From Paenibacillus timonensis (GTDB lineage Bacteria; Bacillota; Bacilli; Paenibacillales; Paenibacillaceae): a DNA stretch of 45,792 bases. Positions 7,823 through 15,767 of this stretch are shown here, one piece after another (within the stretch, counting starts at the first letter, position 1; each line of letters begins with the position of its first letter). The position numbers and the translations under genes are program-made. Location of the stretch: contig NZ_JAKSXN010000045.1 in NCBI RefSeq assembly GCF_022427145.1, positions 1 through 45,792 on the forward strand. Reading direction: 5' to 3'. The notes under the pieces are model-generated. The model did not search any database. It was given only the letters and a program-made list of their open reading frames with translations, and was not told where the DNA came from.

Positions 7823-9216
7823 GATTCCGTCCGGTTCGCAGGTTCCGCAAATCGCTGCTCACGAGATACGTGTTGATCTTGGTGATTGCCTTTGTTTTCA
7901 TCCCCGTCCTTATTCCGGTTAGCTTATTCGCGTCTTGGGGCGTCAATCTGCTGATGAACCCGGAGCATCTGTGGCAATCCAAGCGCCCTTACGGGACTGG
8001 CTTCGACATTGAGACCACGTGGCACCAGGCCGCCGCCGGGCTGAAAGGAGCTTCATCCGAAGCCATCGACGGGAAACTTAAGGAGCTGAAGAAGCGATAT
8101 CCCGACGCCGCGCTGTATTGGGTCGACACGGCCGGCCAAACCCGTTTGCAACTGCCGGAACAGGGAACGGTGCCGAAGCAGTGGTCCCTGGAGGACACTA
8201 TCGCCTTCATGAAGCAACGCGTAGACGCCGACCCTTTTACGGTCGTCGCTTTCATCGGCGGAGACGAGCAGGCAAAGCAAGGCTTCATGGTGCTGGAGCT
8301 CCCGCGTAAATTCATGGTGATCCAAGACGAAGACCGGCAAAGCGACAGCCGCTTTTACGGCGTGTTTTTAGCGATTCTGCTTGGTGCGTTCGTGCTGCTG
8401 TCTTACCTGTTCTTCAGCGATATCCGCAAACGGCTGCTGCGCTTGGAGGCCGGCATGACCCGTCCCGGCTCCGACGGGCTGCCTTCTCCCATCCCGGAAG
8501 GACGGCCGGACGAAATCGGACGATTGGAGCAAGCCTTTAACCATATGGTGTTTGAACTAAAAGACAGCCGCCAACGAGAACGCGAGGAAGAAGAGCTGCG
8601 CAAAAGCCTCATCAGTCACCTGTCGCATGACCTGCGTACGCCGTTGACCGTCCTGGGCAGCCACTTGTATTCGCTCCGTCAGGAACCCTTAACGGATCAA
8701 GGCCGGCAATCGCTAACCTTAATGGAGACCAAAATCAGCGACTTGTCCGGCCTGATGGACCATCTGTTATCGTACAACCTGCTCTCCAGCGGGCGCTATG
8801 CCATGTCTCCGGAGCGGCTGGACGTGCTGCGGCTGGTGCGGGAAAGTGCAGCCGCCTGGTATCCCGTCTGGGAGAAGGCCGGGATCACGGCCGATATCGA
8901 GCTGCCGGAGCAGCCGCTCTATTGGAATATCGACGCCCAAGGCTTCCGCCGCGTGCTAGATAACCTGTTCCAGAACCTGATAAGGCACGCCGGGTCCGGA
9001 CAGTACGCAGGAATTGCGGTAGAGCCCCGAGGCGGCGTCCCGGCCCTCGTCATCAGCGACCGCGGTCCTGGGATGCAGGCCGTTTCCGCCGCCGGAGGGG
9101 CTGGGCTCGGCCTGCAGATTGTCGACCTCCTTCTGCGGGAAATGGGACTTACCCGGGATACGGTATCCACGGATGCGGGAACGAAGGTGTACATTTTCCC
9201 CGTGGAGCAGCCGTAA
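7819..9216 (+). CDS. Membrane sensor histidine kinase
   Basis: Two transmembrane helices (about residues 17-41 and 180-200) flank an extracytoplasmic sensor segment of about 140 residues that I cannot assign to a family. A HAMP-like linker follows. The HisKA motif SHLSHDLRTPLTVLG has phosphoacceptor His270, and the HATPase domain shows the N box (NLFQNLIRHA), G1 box (DRGPGM) and G2 box (GAGLGLQIV). It is translationally coupled to the response regulator. A gene order of RR-HK-(small protein)-ABC transporter is common in cell-envelope or antimicrobial-peptide detoxification modules, but this kinase has a large sensor domain, unlike the short BceS type. Confidence 0.93.
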   Translation: MRFRPVRRFRKSLLTRYVLILVIAFVFIPVLIPVSLFASWGVNLLMNPEHLWQSKRPYGTGFDIETTWHQAAAGLKGASSEAIDGKLKELKKRYPDAALYWVDTAGQTRLQLPEQGTVPKQWSLEDTIAFMKQRVDADPFTVVAFIGGDEQAKQGFMVLELPRKFMVIQDEDRQSDSRFYGVFLAILLGAFVLLSYLFFSDIRKRLLRLEAGMTRPGSDGLPSPIPEGRPDEIGRLEQAFNHMVFELKDSRQREREEEELRKSLISHLSHDLRTPLTVLGSHLYSLRQEPLTDQGRQSLTLMETKISDLSGLMDHLLSYNLLSSGRYAMSPERLDVLRLVRESAAAWYPVWEKAGITADIELPEQPLYWNIDAQGFRRVLDNLFQNLIRHAGSGQYAGIAVEPRGGVPALVISDRGPGMQAVSAAGGAGLGLQIVDLLLREMGLTRDTVSTDAGTKVYIFPVEQP

Positions 9217-9261
9217 TCGAATGGAGAACGCTCGATTGAGCGAAAAGGAGAGCAATGGAAG

Positions 9262-9594
9262 ATGATAGCGTCGATTTTTTCGGTTTTACTCTTAGTCGTT
9301 GTTTTGGGCGGAAGCATTGCGGCGGTCGCCTACAATATGAAAGACAAATCAAAGCAGGGAAGCCGCGGGGGTCGTCCATCCACCTCAAGAAGGAGTAGTT
9401 ATTCCAGCCATAGTTCATCGTCTAGCTACTATTATTCGGATACCTATCCTGAAGAGCTGAACCAGGAACTGCAGGACGAAGAGGAATACGATGAGGATTA
9501 CGATGAGGATTACGATGAGGGTTCCGATGATGGCGATGACGGCGGGAGCGACTCCGGGGACTCGGGAAGCTCCAGCGACAGCAGCAGTGACTAA
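9262..9594 (+). CDS. Small membrane protein with Ser/Tyr- and Asp/Glu-rich tail
   Basis: I recognise no family. The 110-residue product has one N-terminal membrane helix (about residues 2-24). A short basic Ser-rich block containing a run of YYY follows, then a strongly acidic low-complexity C-terminus in which the tetrapeptide DEDY recurs, ending in Ser/Asp repeats. The tail DNA is correspondingly repetitive (a gatgaggattac unit near 9490). The gene follows the kinase by 45 nt, has an AAGGAG site and ends at a strong terminator, so it is in the two-component operon. The opposite charges of the two blocks suggest binding to envelope polymers or cations; that is inference. Confidence 0.7.
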   Translation: MIASIFSVLLLVVVLGGSIAAVAYNMKDKSKQGSRGGRPSTSRRSSYSSHSSSSSYYYSDTYPEELNQELQDEEEYDEDYDEDYDEGSDDGDDGGSDSGDSGSSSDSSSD

Positions 9595-9602
9595 ATTGGC
9601 GA

Positions 9603-9626
9603 GGGACTGTCCACAGTCCCTTTTTT
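9603..9626 (+). terminator. Terminator of the two-component operon
   Basis: GGGACTGT-CC-ACAGTCCC followed by six T residues is a perfect 8-bp stem, 9 nt after the small-protein stop. It separates the two-component operon from the ABC transporter. Confidence 0.9.
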
Positions 9627-9640
9627 CAATCCCCCCAAAA

Positions 9641-9695
9641 TTAAACGAATCTTAAACTTCCCCTGTCTATGTCTTTAAACTCCGGACGATATGAT
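9641..9695 (+). promoter_or_regulatory. Direct-repeat operator and promoter of the ABC transporter operon
   Basis: TTAAAC occurs at 9641-9646 and 9652-9657, an 11-bp period typical of OmpR/PhoB-family binding sites, and again at 9675-9680. A TATGAT -10 candidate is at 9690-9695 with no usable -35, as expected for an activator-dependent promoter. The SD GAGGTGAT and the GTG start follow directly. The regulator encoded at 7142-7822 is the obvious candidate. Confidence 0.5.
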
Positions 9696-9715
9696 CATCT
9701 CCGAGGTGATAAATC

Positions 9716-10630
9716 GTGAGTGAAATGATCATTCAAACGGAAGGCTTAACGAAAAAATACCGCGGCCGCGCCGCCGTAGACCATTTGAACTTGGAGATTG
9801 CCAAAGGGGATATCTACGGTTTCCTCGGACCCAACGGCGCCGGAAAAACGACGACGATCCGCATGCTGCTCGGCCTAATCCAGCCGACTTCGGGTTCGAT
9901 CCGCATCTTCGGCCGCGAGCTGCAGCGAGACAAGCTGGCGATCCTGCGCCGCATCGGCTCGCTGGTCGAATCCCCGTCTTATTACGGGCATTTGAGCGCC
10001 ATCGATAACCTGGAGGCCATCCGCCGCATTTTGCAGGTGCCGAAGTCGCGCATCGACGAGGTTCTGGACATCGTCTCGCTGACCAGCGAAGCGCGCCGGC
10101 CGGTGAAGGGCTTCTCCCTCGGGATGAAGCAACGCCTTGGCATTGCCGCATCGCTGCTCGGCAATCCCGAGCTGCTCATTCTGGACGAGCCGACCAACGG
10201 TCTGGACCCGTCCGGCATCCACGAGATCCGCGAGTTGATCAAGAGCATGCCGCAGCAGTACGGCATCACCGTGTTGGTCTCCAGCCATCTGCTCGGCGAA
10301 ATGGAGTTGATGGCCCGCAAAGTAGGCATCATCCGCGAAGGCCGGATGGTATTCCAGGATACGATCGACAATCTGCGGCTAAGATCGGCGCACGACATGG
10401 AGCTCGTCGTATCGGAGCCGGACGAAGCGCTTTGGATTGCCCGCGATCTGGGCGCAAGCGGCAAGCTGCAAAGCGGCGTCCTCTCGTTCCCGGGCATGGC
10501 CGACGCCCAGGTGGCCCACCTGGTCAAACGGCTGGTGGAAAACGGGCATGCCGTTTACCGCGTCGAGCAGAAAAAGAAATCGCTGGAAGACATCTTCATG
10601 CAGGTGATCGGGGAGGGGGCAGCGGTATGA
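9716..10630 (+). CDS. ABC transporter ATP-binding protein (BcrA-like)
   Basis: This 304-residue ATPase powers the two membrane proteins that follow. It shows Walker A GPNGAGKTT, the Q-loop region, signature FSLGMKQRLG, Walker B LLILDEPTNGLDP and the switch His in VSSHLLGE. A C-terminal extension of about 90 residues is typical of the bacitracin/lantibiotic self-protection (BcrA/EpiF-type) group. The GTG start at 9716 is placed by GAGGTGAT five bases upstream. Its stop overlaps the start of the next gene (ATGA). The likely job is removal of a peptide antibiotic or lipid-linked substrate; the substrate cannot be read from the sequence. Confidence 0.92.
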   Translation: MSEMIIQTEGLTKKYRGRAAVDHLNLEIAKGDIYGFLGPNGAGKTTTIRMLLGLIQPTSGSIRIFGRELQRDKLAILRRIGSLVESPSYYGHLSAIDNLEAIRRILQVPKSRIDEVLDIVSLTSEARRPVKGFSLGMKQRLGIAASLLGNPELLILDEPTNGLDPSGIHEIRELIKSMPQQYGITVLVSSHLLGEMELMARKVGIIREGRMVFQDTIDNLRLRSAHDMELVVSEPDEALWIARDLGASGKLQSGVLSFPGMADAQVAHLVKRLVENGHAVYRVEQKKKSLEDIFMQVIGEGAAV

Positions 10631-11343
10631 TGTTGCGCTCCCTTTCATCCGACTTCCTGAAGATTCGGCGCAAAGGCATCTGGTTCTTGATCTTTCTCGC
10701 TCCGATCGGGCTGATCGCCATGCAGGCGCTCAATTACGGGCTCCGCTTCGATTGGATGATGAAGCAGCACGCCCAGGATCCATGGGGCGGTCTGCTGGAG
10801 AACATTTCGTTCTTCGTGCCGATCGCCTTGTATCTGGGGTGCACGCTGATCAGCTCGCTGGTCGCGGGCGTCGAGCACCAAGTCAGCTCTTTGAAGCAGC
10901 TGCTGGCTCTGCCGATCTCCCGAACCGCGGTGTTCAGCGCCAAGTTCCTGCTGTGCTTCCTGTTGTTATGCGTATCGTGCGTGTTGTTATCGACCGCCAC
11001 AGTGATCCTGGGGGTATCCTTCGGCTTCAAGGCCGCCTCGCTCCCTTATCCGGATTTGGTGCGCCTGGGATTTTATCCGCTGTTTGCTGTGCTGCCGTTG
11101 CTGGCCTTACAGCTATGGCTGTCAATGGCCTATCGCAACCAAGCGCTTTCAGTTTCCCTAGGACTAACCATCTCGATCGTTTCGCCGTTTACGATGAATC
11201 TCTCGGAGTGGTTTCCGCTGAACTGGCCGATGTTCGGGCTCTTCGGACCGCACCGCGAATGGTTCGTGGCGGCGGGCCTTGCTGTCGGCGCGGTCATCTT
11301 GCTGGTCGGGCTGATTCATTTCAACCGAAAGGACGTGGACTAA
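10627..11343 (+). CDS. ABC-2 type permease, subunit 1 (immunity-type)
   Basis: The 238-residue integral membrane protein has about six hydrophobic segments. It has the SSLKQLLALPISRTAVFSAK motif seen in lantibiotic-immunity permeases of the EpiE/MutE type. The start at 10627 overlaps the ATPase stop and is preceded by GGGGAGG; an open frame continuing upstream to 10432 is only a shadow of the ATPase gene. It shares the pattern E(R)H..... KQLL.LPISR...Y.AK with the next gene, so the two probably form a heterodimeric pore. Confidence 0.88.
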   Translation: MMLRSLSSDFLKIRRKGIWFLIFLAPIGLIAMQALNYGLRFDWMMKQHAQDPWGGLLENISFFVPIALYLGCTLISSLVAGVEHQVSSLKQLLALPISRTAVFSAKFLLCFLLLCVSCVLLSTATVILGVSFGFKAASLPYPDLVRLGFYPLFAVLPLLALQLWLSMAYRNQALSVSLGLTISIVSPFTMNLSEWFPLNWPMFGLFGPHREWFVAAGLAVGAVILLVGLIHFNRKDVD

Positions 11344-11344
11344 G

Positions 11345-12085
11345 ATGAGAACCTTCCTGAACGTCCTGGCCGCCGAACGCCTGAAAATGGCAAGATCCCG
11401 CGTGTGGCTCGTCTTGTTGGCGAGTCCGGCCTTGTCCGCCTTAGTCGGCGTCTTGGTCGATCTTCCGGACGGCGTAGATGCGGGAGCCTGGCCGCTCTTG
11501 ATCAGCGGCATGTCGATGTTGCATGGGCTATTGTTCCTGCCGATTATGTCCGGCTTGTTCCCGTCGTTCCTATGCCGCTACGAGCACACCGGCGGTGGCT
11601 GGAAGCAGCTATTGGTGCTGCCCGTCTCGCGCAGCGCGGTATATCTGGCCAAGTTTACCGTCGTCATCGGACTGCTGGCCATCTCCCAGTTGCTGTTCCT
11701 GGCCGCCCTGCTGCTCGTGGCCCTGGTCCAGGGCATCTCTGGTCCATTGCCTTGGGGAATGATCGCCACAAGCCTCATTGGAGGCCTGATCGCCTGCTTG
11801 CCGCTGGTCGCCTTACAGCTCGGCGTCTCGCTGGTTTGGTCCAGCTTTGCCGCTCCGCTTGCGGTCAACGTCTCGCTGACGATTCCGAACCTGCTGATCA
11901 TCAATTCGGCCAAAATCGGCCCATACTACCCATGGGCCCAGCCGCTCTTGGCCATGATGCCGCGCGGCCAGGCGGATTACGGCGCCTTTAATTTGCCGTA
12001 CGAGAGCCTGTTCATTACTGTCCTCGGCAGCTTCCTGTTGTTCCTGGCAGCCGGCATGCTGTACTTCCGCCGCAAGGCGGTCTAG
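11345..12085 (+). CDS. ABC-2 type permease, subunit 2 (immunity-type)
   Basis: The 246-residue membrane protein has about six predicted helices and starts 1 nt after the stop of the first permease. The motif YEHTGGGWKQLLVLPVSRSAVYLAKF is the counterpart of the HQVSSLKQLLALPISRTAVF segment in the preceding gene, showing that the two are related by an old duplication. It resembles the EpiG/MutG group of lantibiotic-immunity permeases. The operon ends at the hairpin at 12103-12157. Confidence 0.88.
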   Translation: MRTFLNVLAAERLKMARSRVWLVLLASPALSALVGVLVDLPDGVDAGAWPLLISGMSMLHGLLFLPIMSGLFPSFLCRYEHTGGGWKQLLVLPVSRSAVYLAKFTVVIGLLAISQLLFLAALLLVALVQGISGPLPWGMIATSLIGGLIACLPLVALQLGVSLVWSSFAAPLAVNVSLTIPNLLIINSAKIGPYYPWAQPLLAMMPRGQADYGAFNLPYESLFITVLGSFLLFLAAGMLYFRRKAV

Positions 12086-12102
12086 GAACACACCACTACA
12101 AA

Positions 12103-12157
12103 AGGCCTGTAGATTAGCCGGATGAGCTCTCGCTCGTCTCAGCCAATCTACAGGCCT
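12103..12157. terminator. Terminator between convergent ABC operons
   Basis: AGGCCTGTAGATT and AATCTACAGGCCT form a perfect 13-bp stem; the loop holds a second smaller stem (GATGAG/CTCGTC). The minus-strand copy runs into TTTTG, and the plus side into CTATTTATA. It can serve both the permease operon ending at 12085 and the sugar-transport operon ending at 12200. Confidence 0.75.
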
Positions 12158-12199
12158 CTATTTATAGGGGGGGTTATTATGAAATGCTAAAACGCCAGG

Positions 12200-13054
12200 T
12201 TATTCTTTGACGCCACCTAAAGCGACGCCCGCAATAATGTATCGGGACAACAGGAAGTACACAATGAACAATGGCAACGCCGTCAAGGCTAGCCCCATAT
12301 AGATGGAGCCATACTCCGTTTTATAAATATCACCGCGAAGTAAGCTGACCATAATCGGCATCGTATACTTTGTCTTATCCGTCAACAAAATGAGCGGCAT
12401 AAACAGGTTGTTCCAGTTCGCAACGAAGGCAAAAATCGCTTGCGTTGCAATCGCCGGCATCATCAATGGCAGAATGATTCGGTTAAACGTTTTGAATTCC
12501 CCGGAACCGTCTACGCGTGCGGCCTCGACAATCTCCAGCGACAACGTAGCTAGCAAGTATTGACGCATGAAGAATACCACAGCCGGTGCTGCAATCGCTG
12601 GCAAAATCAGCGGAAGGAAGTTATTGGTCCAATGTAATTTATACATGAACTGATAAAAACCGATGGAGCTGGCTTGAGCTGGGATCAACATCACGCACAT
12701 GATAAAGGTAAAGAACGGTTGACGCAATTTCCAGTTATATGCCACCAGGCCATAAGCCGTCAGAGACGAGAAGTACACCGTCAAGATGGTTGCCGAACCT
12801 GCAATCGTAAAAGAGTTCAAAAACCCTTGAATCGGGTCGAAGCTCTTGTCCAGAAGCACACGCAAGTTGCTCATCATATGGGTTGAAGGAAGCAACGAGA
12901 GGCCGCTCTGGATTTCAGGTGTGGAACGCGTGGCGTTCACAAACATGATCCAGAAAGGAAGAATGCTGAGTAGGGCCAGCAACACACACACGATATAAAT
13001 AATCGTCCGGTTCACTCTTAGAGCGACGACACTGCCCTCTTTAATTTTTTCCAC
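12200..13054 (-). CDS. Carbohydrate ABC transporter permease (MalG-like)
   Basis: The 284-residue permease of the MalG/CUT1 family has six membrane helices. The EAA loop motif EAARVDGSGEFKTFNRIILP contacts the ATPase. The start is GTG at 13054 behind GGGGAGGTG. It is the last gene of a three-gene importer operon and follows the MalF-like gene by 3 nt. No ATP-binding subunit is encoded, so it must use a shared MsmX/UgpC-type ATPase from elsewhere. Confidence 0.93.
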   Translation of the reverse strand: MEKIKEGSVVALRVNRTIIYIVCVLLALLSILPFWIMFVNATRSTPEIQSGLSLLPSTHMMSNLRVLLDKSFDPIQGFLNSFTIAGSATILTVYFSSLTAYGLVAYNWKLRQPFFTFIMCVMLIPAQASSIGFYQFMYKLHWTNNFLPLILPAIAAPAVVFFMRQYLLATLSLEIVEAARVDGSGEFKTFNRIILPLMMPAIATQAIFAFVANWNNLFMPLILLTDKTKYTMPIMVSLLRGDIYKTEYGSIYMGLALTALPLFIVYFLLSRYIIAGVALGGVKE

Positions 13055-13057
13055 GGC

Positions 13058-14026
13058 TTACACCTCCCCTTGAGCTGCACGGGCAGCCTTTTTCTGCTGT
13101 TTCTTTGCTTTTTTCAACTTAGCCGCATCCTTATCACGCATCAGGTAGAACAAGACTGCGGACAAGAGCGCTGCGATCAGGAACAAGATCATACTTGCTG
13201 CTGCCGCTTTGTTGTACAAGTAGCTGCCCTTGAACGCTTGCGCGTAGATAAAGACGGAAGTCGTAAGTGTAGCATCACTTGGTCCGCCTTGCAGGAACAA
13301 TTGCGGAATATCGAACATCGTCAAACCGCCGATCATGGATGTAATCAACGTGTAGAGCAAGATGGTACGAAGACTTGGCAACGTGATGCGGAAGAAGGTT
13401 TGCCATCCGTTCGCGCCGTCAATTGCCGCGGACTCGAATAAAGCAGGATTTATGCCCATAACGCCTGCGACCAGAATGATCATGGTGTTCCCATACCACA
13501 TCCAGAACTGGATGAATGCCACGATCCCCCGCGCTGTCGTCTTGTCCTGAAGGAAGAAGATCGGCGCATCGGACCAACCGAACATTTGGAACAGACTGTT
13601 CATTGGCCCCATTGGATAAGCGAACAGGGAGCTAAAAAGCACTGCAATCGTACTTGCAGTGATAATATTCGGCATATAGAGCAAGATCTTGAACGCACCT
13701 TGGCCCTTAATATTAAGGCGCTTGTTCGTAAACCAAGCAGTGAGCAAAAGCGCTAGGCCAATCTGTGGAATGAAGTTGATCATCCATAGCAGCCCCGTAT
13801 TCACCAGAGACTTCTTAAATGAAGCATTCTCAAGGATCAGATCTTTAAAGTTTTGAAAAGGATTGTCCAGAATTTCGAGCGGTTTTGGGATAATGCCTTG
13901 CATATTCGTAAAACCAATGGCTAGCGTGTAAATAATGGGATACAGCGAGAAAACTAAAAAAATCAAAATAAAGGGTAAAGAAAAAATATACCCGTATCTC
14001 GAATAATTTACTCCTTTGTGACGCAT
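13058..14026 (-). CDS. Carbohydrate ABC transporter permease (MalF-like)
   Basis: The 322-residue partner of the MalG-like subunit has membrane helices from about residue 12 onwards and the EAA-type loop ESAAIDGANGWQTFFRITLP. The C-terminus is a Lys/Ala-rich cytoplasmic tail. The ATG at 14026 is preferred over the GTG at 14035, because AAGAGGTGA is correctly spaced for the ATG and the GTG lies within it. A GC-rich hairpin separates it from the binding-protein gene upstream. Confidence 0.92.
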   Translation of the reverse strand: MRHKGVNYSRYGYIFSLPFILIFLVFSLYPIIYTLAIGFTNMQGIIPKPLEILDNPFQNFKDLILENASFKKSLVNTGLLWMINFIPQIGLALLLTAWFTNKRLNIKGQGAFKILLYMPNIITASTIAVLFSSLFAYPMGPMNSLFQMFGWSDAPIFFLQDKTTARGIVAFIQFWMWYGNTMIILVAGVMGINPALFESAAIDGANGWQTFFRITLPSLRTILLYTLITSMIGGLTMFDIPQLFLQGGPSDATLTTSVFIYAQAFKGSYLYNKAAAASMILFLIAALLSAVLFYLMRDKDAAKLKKAKKQQKKAARAAQGEV

Positions 14027-14053
14027 GGCTCTCACCTCTTTTTAATGGGTATA

Positions 14054-14079
14054 AAGGGGCGGGAAACACCCCGCCCCTT
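14054..14079 (-). terminator. Intercistronic hairpin between binding protein and permeases
   Basis: On the minus strand AAGGGGCGGG / CCCGCCCCTT forms a perfect 10-bp GC-rich stem followed only by TTTAT. In sugar importers such a structure just after the binding-protein gene usually stabilises its mRNA or partly stops transcription, so that the lipoprotein is made in excess over the permeases. Confidence 0.6.
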
Positions 14080-14098
14080 CGCATCTACCGCTTATAGC

Positions 14099-15505
14099 TT
14101 ATTCGCTTTCGATGCCAAGTTGGTCTTTGACTTGTTGTTTGAAGGTTTTGATCGCATCGTCACGGGACTTGTTGCCTGCCGTGTAATCACGAACTTGATC
14201 GCGCCAGAGTTTGTTGATGGTTTCGTCGTATTGGGTCAAGTTCTTACCGGAAGCGTTCGCGTTAGCCGGTACGAAAACATCGAACATGTTTTGACCACCA
14301 AGCAATGGAACTTCGCCATTGGACTTCGACATAACTACGGAGGAAGCTACGCTATCCTTCGTACCTTGTTCGCCCTCTTTCATCGTGCCGTTAGCCCACA
14401 GATATTGGAGACCCGTTTCGGAAGTATCAAGCGTTACCCAGTTGATAAAGTCAGCAACCGCTTTCTTCTTCGCTTCGTCTTTCGTTACGTCTTTGTTAGC
14501 CAGCAACCAAGTACCGCCCCAGAAGAAGCCTGTTGGTGGTTCAGTAACTGCCCAGTCACCATTCGTGTCTTTAACATTGTCTTTCATCGTGTAGTTGATC
14601 AGCCAAGCAGGACCAAAGAAACCAAAGATCGGTTGTGGGCCCGTTCCGGACATGTCCGCGAACCAAGCTTCTTGCCAGTCTTGCGTATCGTTATGGAAAC
14701 CGTTGTCTTTCAACTTCTTGGAAAGATCGATGAACTCTTCACGTTTTGGATCGATATGAAGTTTGCCGTCTACAATCCAACCTTTGTCGGAGCTGTTCTC
14801 GATCGCGTGCCACATGTCACCGTCACCGGAAACAATGCCGTAGCCTTTAGCTTTCAGCTTCTCTGCAGCTGCAAAGAACTTATCCCATCCAGGACCAACT
14901 TCACCCTTGATTGTAGCTGGGTCGTCAGTTCCGAATACGTCTTTCGCGATCGAACGACGATAGATGAAAGCGCCGCCAGTTGCTTGATAGCCAAGGCCTT
15001 TCAGTTCGCCGTCTTTGCTACCGATATCTACGGAATACTGAGCGATGCCCGCATCTTTAACCATTTGGTCAGTCAGGCCAAGATCAGCGTAATTCGCAGC
15101 ATAACTGGAAGCGTCGCCTTGCGTATACTTGAGGACGAACGCTGCTTCAGCAGCATAGATGTCCGGTGCGTCTTTGCCGCCGCCGGCCAGAGCTTGGTCA
15201 AGCGCAGGTTGGTAAGCGCCCTCAGTTGTTGCGATAACTGTGGTTTTGAACTCAACGTTGGCGTCCGGATGCAATTCCAAATACTTCTGAGTCATGTTCG
15301 GAATTTCATCCGTGAAGCTCCACAGATTGATGGTAACTTTTTCGCCCTTAGAATCCGTGCCCGCGGAAGAATTCGTTTCCGTTGGCGTGTTCGAGGACGA
15401 CTCGTTCTTGGAGTTGTTGCCTCCGCAAGCCGTGAGGGCCATGCTCATCACCAGCATTGCAGAGATCCCGATCAACAGGTGTTTCATGCGTTTCATGCGT
15501 TTCAT
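14099..15505 (-). CDS. Extracellular sugar-binding lipoprotein
   Basis: This 468-residue CUT1-type solute-binding protein has a lipoprotein signal peptide with lipobox LTAC and a Ser/Asn/Thr-rich linker of about 30 residues. The mature domain begins VTINLWSFTDEIPNM. It is anchored outside the membrane and delivers the sugar to the permeases encoded next. The sugar is not identifiable; length and fold suggest an oligosaccharide. The start region has three in-frame ATGs nine bases apart (15505, 15496, 15487) giving MKRMKRMKH; GGGGAGG six bases upstream favours the first. A cre-like site lies about 80 nt upstream. Confidence 0.92.
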   Translation of the reverse strand: MKRMKRMKHLLIGISAMLVMSMALTACGGNNSKNESSSNTPTETNSSAGTDSKGEKVTINLWSFTDEIPNMTQKYLELHPDANVEFKTTVIATTEGAYQPALDQALAGGGKDAPDIYAAEAAFVLKYTQGDASSYAANYADLGLTDQMVKDAGIAQYSVDIGSKDGELKGLGYQATGGAFIYRRSIAKDVFGTDDPATIKGEVGPGWDKFFAAAEKLKAKGYGIVSGDGDMWHAIENSSDKGWIVDGKLHIDPKREEFIDLSKKLKDNGFHNDTQDWQEAWFADMSGTGPQPIFGFFGPAWLINYTMKDNVKDTNGDWAVTEPPTGFFWGGTWLLANKDVTKDEAKKKAVADFINWVTLDTSETGLQYLWANGTMKEGEQGTKDSVASSVVMSKSNGEVPLLGGQNMFDVFVPANANASGKNLTQYDETINKLWRDQVRDYTAGNKSRDDAIKTFKQQVKDQLGIESE

Positions 15506-15584
15506 GCTTTGCCTCCCCTTTTTGTGTATTTCTCGGTATTTTGTAACCGCATTCATATTTTAATACATCTTGCCCTGCTCCATA

Positions 15585-15598
15585 AGTAAGCGCTTATT
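15585..15598 (-). promoter_or_regulatory. cre-like catabolite operator of the sugar importer
   Basis: Minus-strand AATAAGCGCTTACT matches the catabolite-responsive element consensus TGWAARCGYTWNCW at 12 of 14 positions and contains the palindrome TAAGCGCTTA. It lies next to a weak promoter (-10 TAAAAT at 15562-15557, poor -35). CcpA with Ser46-phosphorylated HPr/Crh is the likely ligand; a LacI-family local regulator is the alternative. Confidence 0.5.
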
Positions 15599-15659
15599 GG
15601 GAAAAGTTCAACTATTTTTGGGTCTTGTCATGAGGTGGCCTGTAACCGCTTAACTCCTT

Positions 15660-15673
15660 ATGACAATTGTCAT
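15660..15673. promoter_or_regulatory. Palindromic candidate operator of the yvfR-like operon
   Basis: ATGACAATTGTCAT is a perfect 14-bp palindrome, about 95 bp before the ABC ATPase start. Half-sites recur at 15625-15631 (TTGTCAT) and 15683-15689 (ATGACAG). NarL/LuxR-type regulators bind such inverted repeats, and the operon ends with a regulator of that class, so autoregulation is plausible. The promoter is not clear: a -10 candidate TATTCT lies at 15720-15725. Confidence 0.4.
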
Positions 15674-15767
15674 CTTCAACTCATGACAGTCCTTACTAAC
15701 GAGGTTCGGAGCGTTCCATTATTCTAGAGTTAACCGATGAGGAACCAAAAATTGGAGGGGAAATTAC

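Noticed and set aside
14018..15589. A 523-codon plus-strand frame opposite the sugar-binding protein
   Set aside because: Antisense to a clear lipoprotein gene; no ribosome site or recognisable domain.
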